DNA from: Celerinatantimonas diazotrophica
GTDB lineage: Bacteria; Pseudomonadota; Gammaproteobacteria; Enterobacterales; Celerinatantimonadaceae
DNA length: 64,000 nucleotides
Assembly: GCF_004339545.1 (NCBI RefSeq)
Contig: NZ_SMGD01000013.1
Span: 124,001-188,000, forward strand
Direction of reading: 5' to 3'
Shown here: piece by piece, positions 49,238 to 58,888 of the stretch
Layout: each line of letters starts with the position of its first letter
Numbering within the stretch: the stretch's first letter is position 1
Position numbers and translations under genes: made by a program
Notes under the pieces: generated by a model
Seen by the model: the letters and a program-made list of their open reading frames with translations, nothing else
The model's database searches: none
What the model was told of the DNA's origin: nothing

Positions 49238-50032
49238 CTACAACAGAACATCGACCAGTTGCTCAACTAAACCATGCAGTTGCTGCCACTGTTTTGCTAA
49301 TACTTGACGTTGACCTTCTTTTAGTGATTTTAGCGGTTCAAAGCTACCAGCAACACTTTGATACTTCCCCATCCACTGATTCATTTGCTCTAATTGCTTA
49401 TCCATTTTCGTTTTCAGTTGGGGTGATTCTTGCTCAACTAACGGTTTTAAAACTTTGTATAATTGCTCAATCCCCTTGAGACTAGCGTATTGTTCACCTA
49501 AAAAATCTTGGACAGATAACTGCATCTCAGCATGACTCTGACGCTTATTTTCAGAAATCTCCTTGAGTACACCTTCAAGCATTTCATGTGTATCAAAAGA
49601 GGCCATAACAAGCTCATTTTGCAGCGTTTTCACATCACTTTCGAGCTGCATGGCTGGTTTGGCAAACTTTGAGCTGTCTGTATCAGAACGACTCAATAGA
49701 TTAGAAATATAACGAAATCCTAACTGGTTATTACTGTTCCCTTCAATACGCTGATTTAAAGAGTGCAGCGAAATAGCCGCTGGCTCAATATGTTGATAAT
49801 AAACTCGGGTTACAACATATAATTCTTGAGCAGCACTAACATTGGCAGCTTTAAGTGCGCTAGCCAGCGCATCAGTGTGTGTCACGAACTGCTGTAATTG
49901 CTTAATGACATAAATTTTATAGTCTGTCATCGCCGCCATCAATTGGACTTCAGATGGCTTTGCCTGAGCAGGCAGACTCATAAATACACTCAGCATGGGT
50001 AGCACACACAAAATTGTCTTCAGATACCTCAT
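49238..50032 (-). CDS. Exported M75/imelysin-like protein (EfeO C-terminal half)
   Basis: 264 residues with a signal peptide (about 1-24, cut after AQA). The rest aligns with the M75 domain of EfeO: YKIYVIKQLQQFVTHTDAL, LYVVTRVYYQHIEPAA, HEMLEGVLKEISENKRQS, YKVLKPLVEQESPQL. The metal-binding GxHxxE motif (GFHRLE in E. coli EfeO) is replaced by GFRYIS, so the usual metal site is gone. ATG 50032 follows AAGGA at 6 nt. Efe-type genes for permease (EfeU) and peroxidase (EfeB) are absent nearby. A helper in periplasmic iron handling is possible but unproven. Confidence 0.75.
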   Translation of the reverse strand: MRYLKTILCVLPMLSVFMSLPAQAKPSEVQLMAAMTDYKIYVIKQLQQFVTHTDALASALKAANVSAAQELYVVTRVYYQHIEPAAISLHSLNQRIEGNSNNQLGFRYISNLLSRSDTDSSKFAKPAMQLESDVKTLQNELVMASFDTHEMLEGVLKEISENKRQSHAEMQLSVQDFLGEQYASLKGIEQLYKVLKPLVEQESPQLKTKMDKQLEQMNQWMGKYQSVAGSFEPLKSLKEGQRQVLAKQWQQLHGLVEQLVDVLL

Positions 50033-50447
50033 TGAAAATCCTTGATAATGACTATTATTTATTCACAGACAGCGACGATTTGATCTAAGTTCCTATTATA
50101 TCAAACTGACTTATACTGTCACAGCGTGCAGCAAATAATAAGCTGAGCAATAAACCACGCGCATTTTACTCAGACAGAGATAAGCTTATCCCCATACAGA
50201 GATATCGACAGCTATAATCCGCTAAAACACTCAACAAATTTAAATAAATACTCATCTTCATAAGAATTTATCACAACCAACCAATTAGCGTATCCACAAC
50301 ACCGTTCCCCCAACAGTGAGAAACATCTGCTAAACTTTCCAAAAGACCCATCATTTTTATAAATTATTCTGTCTTATTGGAAATTCCCCTCTATGATTTA
50401 TACAGGAATCAGTCAAAGGTAAGACATACTATGAGTGGGATTTTTCC
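50033..50447. other. Intergenic region with a possible weak Fur box
   Basis: 415 bp between divergent genes. GATAATGACTATTATTTAT at 50044-50062 matches about 13 of 19 Fur consensus bases and sits 11 bp before the M75-like gene. Apart from this I see nothing. Confidence 0.35.
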
Positions 50448-52253
50448 ATGACCCAACAGGCATCTTATATATCACCTTATACACGTCAGGTGATTATTAA
50501 CTCCTTTACATTTGTTTTTTTAATTAGCAGTCTATTCGTTTTACTCGGCTGGGAGCTCGACAACATAGCTTTAACTCGGTTAATCCCGGTGTTTCCCTCA
50601 ATGAAACCCAATACCGCGATCGGCTTTTTTTTATGTGGGTGTGCCCTCTTTTCCATTTATAAGGGTTTTTACTATCCAACTTTAATTATCGGTGGAACTT
50701 TATTAGCATTATTTAGTGCAACACTTTTTGAATATGCTTTTACAATAGATTTACATATTGACCAACTATTATTTACCGATCACTGGAGCACTCAGTATCC
50801 TGGACGCCCATCCATCGCAACTTCAACCAGCTTTATTTTTGTCGGATTGTTTACATTATTATATACACATTGGCAAAAAAAAGCGGTCTATCTAGATATC
50901 ATTTGTGTTATAGGCTTAGCCGCACCGACCATCGCTTTACTGGGTTACATTTATAACCCACTCGGCTTATTTAAAGTGCCCGTTTTCTCTAGTATGGCTT
51001 TTCATACCTGCATTGGTCTTATCATGTTTTTTATTGCAGCACCGGTTCTTAATCAAAATAGCCACATAAATACCTTGCTATTTGTAGACTCCCCAGGCTC
51101 AGGGCTTTTTAGACGATTAATTTTACCAATTTTTGCGATGCCTTTAATATTGGGGCTCATTTATAAAACATTAGTGGTCAATAAGCTGCTTGAACCCGAT
51201 TTTGCCTTAGCCTTATTTGCCGCCAACTTTATTATCTTCAGCCTCGCGGCCCTGATCCATAGTTCGATTCGTTACAATGCATTATTTGCTGAATTCAATG
51301 CAGTTAGCACGGATAACATACATAAGCAGTTAAAACTTTCAGTGATCCTTGATTCCGCGTCTGGCGCGTTGATTTTATTTTCTGACACAGGTGCGATTTT
51401 ATCGGTCAATCGGGGGGCTTCAAATATTTTGGGCTGGACGCAAGAAGAGATGGAACAGATGAGTGTTTGGGAAATTGTCCCTTTTCGCTATCGAATGACC
51501 GTTTTACGAGCCATAGTAAATTTTCGCCGCCAAACAAATGAAAATCGAGAAAGTCTTTCATTATGGCTTTTTGCTAAATGTAAACATGGTGATGAGCTCG
51601 CTGTGCTAGTCTCAGTCACACAAAATACCTATAGCAATCAGCTCATCTATGGGGCATTAATTATGGATGCACAACGCCTCATTGACCACATTCAACACTT
51701 AAACCGCGACATGAATCTTGACCCTCTCACGCAAGCCCACAACCGTCGAGCCCTTGAACAAGAGCTGCAAACAATGCGCGAAAATTGTGCTGTTGCGCGA
51801 CAGCAACTGGCTATTGCGATTATCGATATTGACCATTTTAAAGCGATTAATGACAAATATGGTCATCAGGCAGGCGATTTAGCACTGCAAACATTCTCTC
51901 GCCGACTCATGAACTGTTTACGCGTTCATGACCGACTTTATCGCTTTGGTGGAGACGAGTTTGTAGTCATTGTAGAGGTCGCCAATGATCTTGAGCTTAA
52001 AGCCATTTTTGAGCGTGCTAGAATCGCCATCGCGGCGACCCCAGTCAGTTATGAAAACCTATATTTTAACCTCTCCTGTAGTATTGGCGTGTGTGCAATG
52101 GCAGCAAGTGAGGGCAATGTTGACCGCTGTTTTTCAAATGCAGACCAAGCACTCTATCAATCTAAACAAAAAGGACGAAACCGCTTGGAAATTTATCACA
52201 GCAGCCAATCACTCCAGCAATTCTCACCAACCAATTCATCTATTCATGACTGA
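50448..52253 (+). CDS. Membrane diguanylate cyclase (8 TM-PAS-GGDEF)
   Basis: 601 residues. About eight hydrophobic helices (15-275) with repeated Pro/Asn-type turns (PSMKPNTAIGF, GRPSIATSTSF), a PAS domain (about 290-405, ILDSASGALILFSDTGAIL), and a GGDEF domain (about 420-590) with IAIIDIDHFKAINDKYGHQAG, RFGGDEFVVI and the inhibitory RxxD site RVHD. All catalytic features are intact, so it should make c-di-GMP under product control. The sensory membrane domain is not one I can name. ATG 50448. Confidence 0.88.
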   Translation: MTQQASYISPYTRQVIINSFTFVFLISSLFVLLGWELDNIALTRLIPVFPSMKPNTAIGFFLCGCALFSIYKGFYYPTLIIGGTLLALFSATLFEYAFTIDLHIDQLLFTDHWSTQYPGRPSIATSTSFIFVGLFTLLYTHWQKKAVYLDIICVIGLAAPTIALLGYIYNPLGLFKVPVFSSMAFHTCIGLIMFFIAAPVLNQNSHINTLLFVDSPGSGLFRRLILPIFAMPLILGLIYKTLVVNKLLEPDFALALFAANFIIFSLAALIHSSIRYNALFAEFNAVSTDNIHKQLKLSVILDSASGALILFSDTGAILSVNRGASNILGWTQEEMEQMSVWEIVPFRYRMTVLRAIVNFRRQTNENRESLSLWLFAKCKHGDELAVLVSVTQNTYSNQLIYGALIMDAQRLIDHIQHLNRDMNLDPLTQAHNRRALEQELQTMRENCAVARQQLAIAIIDIDHFKAINDKYGHQAGDLALQTFSRRLMNCLRVHDRLYRFGGDEFVVIVEVANDLELKAIFERARIAIAATPVSYENLYFNLSCSIGVCAMAASEGNVDRCFSNADQALYQSKQKGRNRLEIYHSSQSLQQFSPTNSSIHD

Positions 52254-52385
52254 GCACAGCCATCGCTCAGCGATTGACAGAAATGATGAGCATCTAAAGC
52301 AATCATCACAATTTACACTATGGCTGAATGAGTCAGCTTTGTTAGAATGCGCTTCTTGCTTATTAATGAATTAGGATCATCCACC

Positions 52386-53297
52386 ATGTGGTTTAAAAAT
52401 CTTTTGCTCTATCGGCTGACCAAACCTTTTACTCATACTCAGGAGCAACTTGAAGATGCACTCAGTGCCTTTGCTTTTAAACCTTGCGGCAGCCAAGATT
52501 TGAGCCAATTAGGCTGGGTTAGTCCTTTGGGCAAACAAGGTACAGCCTTAACGCACAGTGCCAATAACGAACTGTTATTGTGCGTCAAAAAAGAAGAAAA
52601 AATTCTGCCATCCCCCGTTATACGTGAAGCTTTGCAAGAAAAGATTGAAAGTAGTGAAGCCGAGCAACAGCGTTCACTGAAAAAAGCTGAAAAACAGGCG
52701 CTAAAAGACGACATTATTCAACAATTACTTCCCCGTGCATTTACTCGGCATAATTTAACCTTCGCTTGGGTCAGTCCAGATGGTGGTTTTATCTGTGTCG
52801 ATGCTTCTAGTGCACGTAAAGCAGATGAATTATTAGGATTGCTTAGAAAATCACTGGGCTCATTACCGATTGTCCCCGTGAGCCTTGAAACACCGGCTGA
52901 TGTCACCATGACTGATTGGCTTAAAGAAGGAAAAGCTCCAAACGGATTTGAACTAGGTAGCGAAGCAGAATTTCGCAGTGCCCTTGAGCATGGCGGTATT
53001 ATTCGAGCCAAAGAGCAAGATCTACTCAGTGATGAAATTACAGCTCACTTAGAGGCAGACAAAATGGTGACCAAATTAGCACTGACCTATGCAGACAACC
53101 TGTCATTTGTGCTCACTGATGAAGTCGCTCTAAAACGTTTAAAATTCGCAGATGAACTGCTTGAAGAGAACGATGATATCGACAACGAAGATCCACTAGC
53201 CCGATTTGATGCTGATTTTGCGCTAATGTGTGGCGAATTGAGTCAATTTCTGCCCGCCTTGTATGAAGCTTTAGGTGGATTACAAGCGACTGAGTGA
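52386..53297 (+). CDS. rdgC: Recombination-associated protein RdgC
   Basis: 303 residues, the same as E. coli RdgC, a ring-shaped DNA-binding protein that limits RecA activity. MWFKNLLLYRLTKPF at the N-terminus, FAFKPCGSQDLSQLGWVSPLG, AFTRHNLTFAWVSPDGG and the FALMCGELSQFLPALYEALGG C-terminus. ATG 52386; upstream codons of the frame are not homologous. A terminator follows at 53406. Confidence 0.95.
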   Translation: MWFKNLLLYRLTKPFTHTQEQLEDALSAFAFKPCGSQDLSQLGWVSPLGKQGTALTHSANNELLLCVKKEEKILPSPVIREALQEKIESSEAEQQRSLKKAEKQALKDDIIQQLLPRAFTRHNLTFAWVSPDGGFICVDASSARKADELLGLLRKSLGSLPIVPVSLETPADVTMTDWLKEGKAPNGFELGSEAEFRSALEHGGIIRAKEQDLLSDEITAHLEADKMVTKLALTYADNLSFVLTDEVALKRLKFADELLEENDDIDNEDPLARFDADFALMCGELSQFLPALYEALGGLQATE

Positions 53298-53405
53298 CAC
53301 CTCCTTGCACTTGTGAAACCGCCGGTCCGATACATCGATAAAGCAGTTTCGGCGCATTCATCCATGACCGACTGAATATTGAAATTCACTGGCTAAACAT
53401 GGCCT

Positions 53406-53433
53406 GATGCTGGACATCTGTCCAGCATTTTCT
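53406..53433 (+). terminator. Terminator after rdgC
   Basis: ATGCTGGACA-TC-TGTCCAGCAT followed by TTTT: perfect 10-bp stem. Confidence 0.8.
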
Positions 53434-53549
53434 ATGGTATATCAGCTATCGCCTAAAACGACGTACTGAAACGCTCCTCGCCATTGTTCACTCAATGTCC
53501 AAAACGTTAACTGAACTAAAAGTCACCTTTGCCCATACACTGCCCCTAG

Positions 53550-53810
53550 GGACTGTTGACCTTTGGTGGTTGAATTTTGTTCAAATTAAACGCATTTTGA
53601 ACGCGGCGCCCCCTGCGTCGCTTAATGAGTGAAGCAAGCAGGGGGCAACAAAGTTCAGGATGCGTTTAAATGAACCCCAAGGGCAGTATCTGAGAGGAAT
53701 TTATCCAACGTTAAACGTTCTTTGTGGAGAATAACTACACGGCACAACGTTTGCCTTGCCTAAATCCCTCTCAGATTTCTGTAAAACTAATCACAAAAGG
53801 TCAACAGTCC
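53550..53810 (+). mobile_element. MITE-like element, copy C
   Basis: 261 bp, perfect 15-bp inverted ends, CTAG at 53546-53549 and 53811-53814. Internal arms: 53579-53602 with 53653-53675; GCCCCCTGC 53608-53616 with GCAGGGGGC 53638-53646; 53690-53703 with 53761-53774 (13 of 14). The right end is about 95 bp before trhP. Confidence 0.92.
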
Positions 53811-53906
53811 CTAGGCATAACTACATTTTTAACGTAAAATTTGCGCCCTTGCGATACCATCAGGTGGTGTCGTACTGACTTGAGATCAGACAACAGAGAT
53901 TTAATC

Positions 53907-55313
53907 ATGAGCACCGAAAAACCATTTGTACCCGAGCTGTTATCCCCAGCCGGAAGTCTTAAAAATATGCGTTATGCATTTGCCTACGGTGCAGATGCTG
54001 TATATGCTGGCCAGCCTCGTTATAGTCTGCGGGTACGCAATAACGAATTTAACCACGAAAATCTAAAAATCGGGATCGACGAAGCCCACGCCCAAGGCAA
54101 GAAATTTTATGTGGTATGCAATATTCAACCACATAACTCAAAATTGAAAACCTTTATCCGCGATTTAAAACCAGTGGTTGATATGGGCCCAGATGCTCTG
54201 ATCATGTCCGATCCAGGGCTCATTATGATGGTGCGTGAAGCATTCCCAAATATGGTCATTCACCTGTCAGTACAAGCGAATGCGGTGAATTGGGCAACCG
54301 TCAAATTCTGGACATCACAAGGGATTTCACGCGTAATCATGTCTCGCGAGCTCTCCCTTGAAGAGATTGAAGAGATCCGCAAACAGTGCCCCGACACCGA
54401 AATCGAAATTTTCGTTCATGGTGCACTGTGTATGGCTTACTCTGGACGCTGCTTATTATCAGGCTACATTAACAAACGCGATCCTAACCAAGGAACATGC
54501 ACCAATGCCTGTCGCTGGGAATATAAAGTCGAAAAAGCCAAGGAAGACGATGCGGGGCAGATTGTTGAGCAGTTCGATCCACAGGCCGCAAATCCAGTTG
54601 AAGTTCTTCATGAACGTCCACAAAACACGCTTGGTTTAGGTAAGCCATCTGATGATGTAGTACTACTCTCGGAAAGCCGCCGCCCCGAGGATAAAATGGC
54701 TGCATTTGAAGATGAACACGGCACTTATATTATGAACTCTAAAGATCTAAGAGCAGTTCAACATATTGAGCGTCTGACTCAAATGGGGATTCATTCACTG
54801 AAAATTGAAGGGCGCACTAAATCTTATTATTACTGTGCCCGAACAGCCCAAGTTTATCGCAAAGCCATCGATGATGCTGTCGCAGGCAAACCTTTTGATA
54901 GCAGCCTCATGAACACCTTAGAGAGCTTAGCTCATCGCGGTTATACCGAAGGATTTCTACGCCGTCATACACATGACGAATACCAGAACTACGACTACGG
55001 TTACTCCATTAGCGACTCTCAACAGTTTGTTGGTGAAGTCATTGGTCGCTCTGACAATGGGATGGCTGAAGTTGCGGTTAAAAACAAATTTTTACTAGGT
55101 GACTCGCTTGAGCTCATGACACCACAGGGCAATATTACCTTCACGCTGGAACAACTAGAAAACCAAAAAGGTGAGTCATTAGAAGCAGCGTTAGGGAGTG
55201 GTCACACAGTCTACTTCCCTGTCCCAGAAAATATTGACTTACAATACGCGCTGGTTATGCGTAATTTACAAGAAGGGACCAACACCCGTCATCCGCACCA
55301 GAAAAGTGCTTAA
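53907..55313 (+). CDS. trhP: tRNA 5-hydroxyuridine synthesis U32 protein TrhP (YegQ)
   Basis: U32 peptidase-family protein needed, with prephenate, for ho5U34 formation in tRNA. 468 residues (E. coli 453). N-terminus ELLSPAGSLKNMRYAFAYGADAVYAG-like, U32 signature EIFVHGALCMAYSGRCLLSG, GTCTNACRWEY adding Cys for a likely iron-sulphur cluster, and LKIEGRTKSYYY. ATG 53907 aligns with the family; the open frame extends upstream to 53841 near the mobile element. Its promoter lies within about 90 bp of that element. Confidence 0.92.
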   Translation: MSTEKPFVPELLSPAGSLKNMRYAFAYGADAVYAGQPRYSLRVRNNEFNHENLKIGIDEAHAQGKKFYVVCNIQPHNSKLKTFIRDLKPVVDMGPDALIMSDPGLIMMVREAFPNMVIHLSVQANAVNWATVKFWTSQGISRVIMSRELSLEEIEEIRKQCPDTEIEIFVHGALCMAYSGRCLLSGYINKRDPNQGTCTNACRWEYKVEKAKEDDAGQIVEQFDPQAANPVEVLHERPQNTLGLGKPSDDVVLLSESRRPEDKMAAFEDEHGTYIMNSKDLRAVQHIERLTQMGIHSLKIEGRTKSYYYCARTAQVYRKAIDDAVAGKPFDSSLMNTLESLAHRGYTEGFLRRHTHDEYQNYDYGYSISDSQQFVGEVIGRSDNGMAEVAVKNKFLLGDSLELMTPQGNITFTLEQLENQKGESLEAALGSGHTVYFPVPENIDLQYALVMRNLQEGTNTRHPHQKSA

Positions 55314-55338
55314 CTCTCGCCACACAATGCTATTCTAT

Positions 55339-55365
55339 AAAGGTGGGAAAATCTTGCCCACCTTT
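55339..55365. other. Hairpin after trhP
   Basis: AAAGGTGGG-N9-CCCACCTTT, a 9-bp stem 25 bp after the stop but without a following T-run. It may stabilise the mRNA or act as a weak terminator. Confidence 0.4.
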
Positions 55366-55505
55366 GCCGATCTTATTAACAGATTGAAAAATAAATATAA
55401 AATTGATCGACACCCGATTATTGGGCTACTTTAGTTGCTGGCATAACTATTGCGAGTAAACTAATTTATTCCATTGATGCTTAGGCATGCCCTAAGGAGC
55501 CTTAA

Positions 55506-56726
55506 ATGTTAGAGCAAGCTATTACAGTTATCTTAGCTGGAGGCAAAGGAACTCGACTTTCACCTTTAACACAGTACCGAGCCAAACCAGCAGTCCCTTT
55601 TGGCGGCAAATATCGCCTGATCGATTTTACGCTAGCGAACTGTTTACACTCTGGATTGCGCCGAATCGTAGTCCTGACGCAATATCAATCGCACTCTTTA
55701 CACAAACATCTGCGAGATGGTTGGTCTATATTCAATCCCGAATTAGGTGAGTTTATTACTCCGATTCCACCCCAAATGAGTGAAACCATGAGTGGTTATC
55801 GCGGCACAGCGGATGCAATCCACCAAAACCTTTATCTGTTAGAGCGTACTGATGCTCAATACGTGGTCATTTTATCAGGTGATCATATTTATCGGATGGA
55901 TTATGAACCTATGCTCGCCCAGCATATTCAAACCCGCGCCGATTTGACATTAGCTTGTATGGAAATCGATGCCGAGCGAGCTCATCATTTTGGTATTGTT
56001 AGCGCCGATGCTCGTCAGCGGGTCGAAGGATTCGTTGAAAAACCAGAGCATCCGCCCACAATTGAAGGTCATCCCGATCGAGCATTAGCCTCCATGGGCG
56101 TTTACATTTTCAGCATTGATTATTTAAAAAAATGTCTTTGTGACAATGCTCAGCAAAATAATGACCAATTTGACTTTGGCCACCACATCATTCCTAAAGC
56201 CGTTCAGCATGGCCGGGTCTGCGTCTATCATTTTGGTGGTGCGAGTGGCCGTGTGAGTCGTGATCAGTATTGGCGTGATGTAGGAACGCTTGATTCCTAT
56301 TATCAGGCGAGTATGGATTTACTAAAGCCTGTGCCTCCAATCGACTTATATCAGAAGGAGTGGCTCATTCGGAGTTATCAGAAACAGGTAGCTCCGGCCA
56401 AAATGGTCTCTGGAGCCTCGGGGACAGAAGGTATTACCATTAACTCAATTGTCAGTGGCGGTGTTATAGTTTCGGGCGGCTGCGTACAACATTCAATTTT
56501 ATTTCAAAATGTGCATGTATTAGATGAGGCCGTCGTAGAGAGCAGCATTTTATGTGATGATGTAAAAGTGGGTTCTGGATGTCGGTTAAACCGATGTATC
56601 ATCGATAAAAATGTTGTCATTCCTCCCAATACCGAAATCGGCATCAATAAACACCTCGATAAACAACGCTTTACCATTTCCGAAGATGGGATCGTCGTTG
56701 TCCCTAAAGACTATCGCTTTGAATAA
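55506..56726 (+). CDS. glgC: Glucose-1-phosphate adenylyltransferase
   Basis: Makes ADP-glucose, the donor for glycogen synthesis. 406 residues, like Vibrio-type Glg[58 protein letters not shown] and a C-terminal left-handed beta-helix with hexapeptide repeats (about 295-385). ATG 55506 follows AAGGAG. No glgA, glgB or glgP lies nearby, so it stands alone here. Confidence 0.95.
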   Translation: MLEQAITVILAGGKGTRLSPLTQYRAKPAVPFGGKYRLIDFTLANCLHSGLRRIVVLTQYQSHSLHKHLRDGWSIFNPELGEFITPIPPQMSETMSGYRGTADAIHQNLYLLERTDAQYVVILSGDHIYRMDYEPMLAQHIQTRADLTLACMEIDAERAHHFGIVSADARQRVEGFVEKPEHPPTIEGHPDRALASMGVYIFSIDYLKKCLCDNAQQNNDQFDFGHHIIPKAVQHGRVCVYHFGGASGRVSRDQYWRDVGTLDSYYQASMDLLKPVPPIDLYQKEWLIRSYQKQVAPAKMVSGASGTEGITINSIVSGGVIVSGGCVQHSILFQNVHVLDEAVVESSILCDDVKVGSGCRLNRCIIDKNVVIPPNTEIGINKHLDKQRFTISEDGIVVVPKDYRFE

Positions 56727-56746
56727 ATAAAACTTGATTTAATAAA

Positions 56747-56782
56747 ACAAAAGGCGCCACTTCAAATGGCGCCTTTTGTTTT
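56747..56782. terminator. Bidirectional terminator glgC / yeeN
   Basis: AAAAGGCGCCA-CTTCAAA-TGGCGCCTTTT: perfect 11-bp stem between convergent genes. Confidence 0.9.
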
Positions 56783-56797
56783 CATGAAACCTAAAAA

Positions 56798-57520
56798 TTA
56801 ATCTGGCAAAACAGCATTGTGGTAAACGTTCTGAACATCATCATCATCGTTTAACACATCCAAAAAATGTTGGAAGGTTTCAACGTCATCCCCACTGAGT
56901 TCCGCACTGGTTTGAGGTACAAAGGAGATCTCTTCAACATCAAAATTTAAATCAGGCATTGCAGCAAGTAAGGCACTACGAATTTTGTCATATTCGGTAT
57001 AAGGCGCAAATACCGTGACAGCACCTTCTTCAGCTTCAATGTCGCTGACATCGGCATCCGCTTCCATCAGCATTTCCAAAATGGCATCTTCATCATCATG
57101 AGCAAAGCTAAAGATGGCTTGATGTTCAAACATATGAGCAACGGCACCGGGGCTCCCCAGTTTTGCGTCATTCTTCACGAAAGCTTGACGCACAGAGGCG
57201 AAAGTCCGGCTATTGTTGTCGGTCAAACAATCAACAATCACCATGCAGCCTCCCGGACCAAACCCCTCATAACGAGCAGGCTCGTAGTCTTCACTTGCGC
57301 CACCAGTGGCTTTTTCAATGGCACGATCAATGACATGCGATGGCACTTGATCTTTTTTGGCTTTTTCAATCAGGCGTTTCAATGAAAGGTTTGCATCTGG
57401 ATCACCGCCACCTTTCTTGGCACTCACATAAATCTCTTTGCCGTATTTAGAATAAACTTTTGTTTTAGCGCCCGCAGTCTTAGCCATCGACACTTTACGG
57501 ACTTCGTAGGCTCTTCCCAT
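56798..57520 (-). CDS. yeeN: YebC/PmpR family protein, YeeN type
   Basis: 240 residues. [66 protein letters not shown] and a C-terminus [11 protein letters not shown], all closest to E. coli YeeN rather than to the RuvC-linked YebC. Family members act as transcription regulators or, as recently described, ribosome-associated factors for difficult peptides. ATG 57520 gives the conserved MGR start; the frame extends to 57586 without homology. Confidence 0.87.
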   Translation of the reverse strand: MGRAYEVRKVSMAKTAGAKTKVYSKYGKEIYVSAKKGGGDPDANLSLKRLIEKAKKDQVPSHVIDRAIEKATGGASEDYEPARYEGFGPGGCMVIVDCLTDNNSRTFASVRQAFVKNDAKLGSPGAVAHMFEHQAIFSFAHDDEDAILEMLMEADADVSDIEAEEGAVTVFAPYTEYDKIRSALLAAMPDLNFDVEEISFVPQTSAELSGDDVETFQHFLDVLNDDDDVQNVYHNAVLPD

Positions 57521-57979
57521 TAATTTCAACTCTAAACAAACAACATTCGTGGCAAGAATTCTACCATAGCTTCGCGATTGCTCCACGCAAAGATTGAGAT
57601 TTCCCCCAATCGACTCACAGCCGCGTATGCTAATGTTATCAAAGTTTTAACGTAATCTATTATAAGATACTAAAACGTGGCATTTTTGCTAAAAAATTCT
57701 ACCACTGTTACGGACAACGCTTTTTATATCTTTTGTAGCATCTAAGAAAAGGAGAAATTAATCGAATCATAGCCTGTAAATAACCCCCTAAAATCTAATA
57801 ACTAGATATTTGATTTTAGGTAAACTCTCTCCGATGCAAGCAATGATTCTCTAATGGCGATTTGCTGATATAACCCTATGTATTAGTAGACAGATAGCCC
57901 TCTTTTTAGCGGTTATATCTTCAAACATATATTTTTTATCATTATAATATTTAAGATATTATTTAGATTTTCTTCTTTT
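57521..57979. other. AT-rich intergenic stretch, no gene
   Basis: About 460 bp with stops in all frames and no recognised signal. Confidence 0.5.
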
Positions 57980-57980
57980 A

Positions 57981-58373
57981 TGATGGTCTTATACCAAAGA
58001 CAGTCAATTAATAGAATTATTAAATTTTATCAATAGCAATACTCCTAAGACCTATGCACGCGTGGTAGATTTTAAACGTCATCCACCTAAAGCCGGTACA
58101 CTGATTAAGCTCAAAGGCCCTTATCGGCGCTGGCTCGAAAAATCAGGTAATAAGATTGAAAAGGCGCATCTGAGTATTTTTGCCAAGATCTATTTAATGA
58201 AGCTTGCAAAAAAGCACCATAAATATATCAATTTTAACTCGCTTCAGCGTTTAACTCACCCGGCAGAATTAGCTCAATTACTTAATGGCGTCTGCGAGAA
58301 TCATTTCAAAGGTTGTCAACAAGCTCAATCGAAATTCAGCGATATCAAAATTATAAGATCATTGACATCGTAA
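57981..58373 (+). pseudogene. Unrecognised ORF, possibly 5'-truncated
   Basis: A frame is open from just after a TGA at 57978-57980 to 58373 and reads as natural protein before its first usable start (GTG 58062; 103 residues from there): SYTKDSQLIELL, TPKTYARVVDF, GPYRRWLEKSGNK, ELAQLLNGVCENH. No ATG precedes GTG 58062 and no ribosome site is clear. Either a small basic protein starts at 58062, or this is the tail of a gene that lost its 5' end. I recognise no family. Confidence 0.4.
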
Positions 58374-58387
58374 GTTCAGCGCAGGAA

Positions 58388-58412
58388 CAAAAAAGCGGCT
58401 GAAGAGCCGCTT
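58388..58412 (-). terminator. Terminator of the qmcA-nfeD operon
   Basis: On the minus strand AGCGGCT-CTTC-AGCCGCT followed by a T-run, 20 bp past the nfeD stop. Confidence 0.85.
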
Positions 58413-58431
58413 CCATCATCACCAAACCCTT

Positions 58432-58878
58432 TTATAGTGGTTTAATAACCGCTTTATTATCAATAATCTTTTCGACACTCACCCCCGAGCCATGCACAAG
58501 CTCAGGGTGTTCATGTAAAATCTGCGGGTTAGCAACCGACCAGTAGGTTCCTCGACAACGAACACTCACCAGCGTATGACCATTATCTTCTCGGATTACC
58601 AGCTCACCTAGCCCACCTTCGAAAGTATAAATTTGTGGATTGACTTCGTTATCATTCGGCACACAGTAGCGACGGCCAAAATACAATGAGATCCCGCCAA
58701 TGATGGCTGCGATCAAGACCTGAATTCCCCAGTTCAGGGAAGGCGAAAAATAACTGATAACCCCAGAGAGGACAAAGCCAAAACCAAACCACATTAAGAC
58801 AAAAGCGGTCACAAGTAGCTCTGAAGTCACTAATATCACGCCAAACACAACTAAAATCCACCAATCGACACTGGTCAT
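58432..58878 (-). CDS. NfeD-like membrane protein (YbbJ type)
   Basis: 148 residues: two or three N-terminal helices (about 5-70) and a C-terminal OB-fold soluble domain (about 85-145, GGLGELVIREDN, VRCRGTYWSVA). The usual partner of SPFH-domain proteins; it follows qmcA by 10 bp, as ybbJ does in E. coli. Role: membrane microdomain organisation or quality control, inferred. Confidence 0.88.
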   Translation of the reverse strand: MTSVDWWILVVFGVILVTSELLVTAFVLMWFGFGFVLSGVISYFSPSLNWGIQVLIAAIIGGISLYFGRRYCVPNDNEVNPQIYTFEGGLGELVIREDNGHTLVSVRCRGTYWSVANPQILHEHPELVHGSGVSVEKIIDNKAVIKPL

Positions 58879-58888
58879 CGACTATCCT

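Noticed and set aside
55198-55434. 78-codon ORF overlapping the end of trhP
   Set aside because: Out of frame with trhP, no ribosome site, covers the downstream hairpin.
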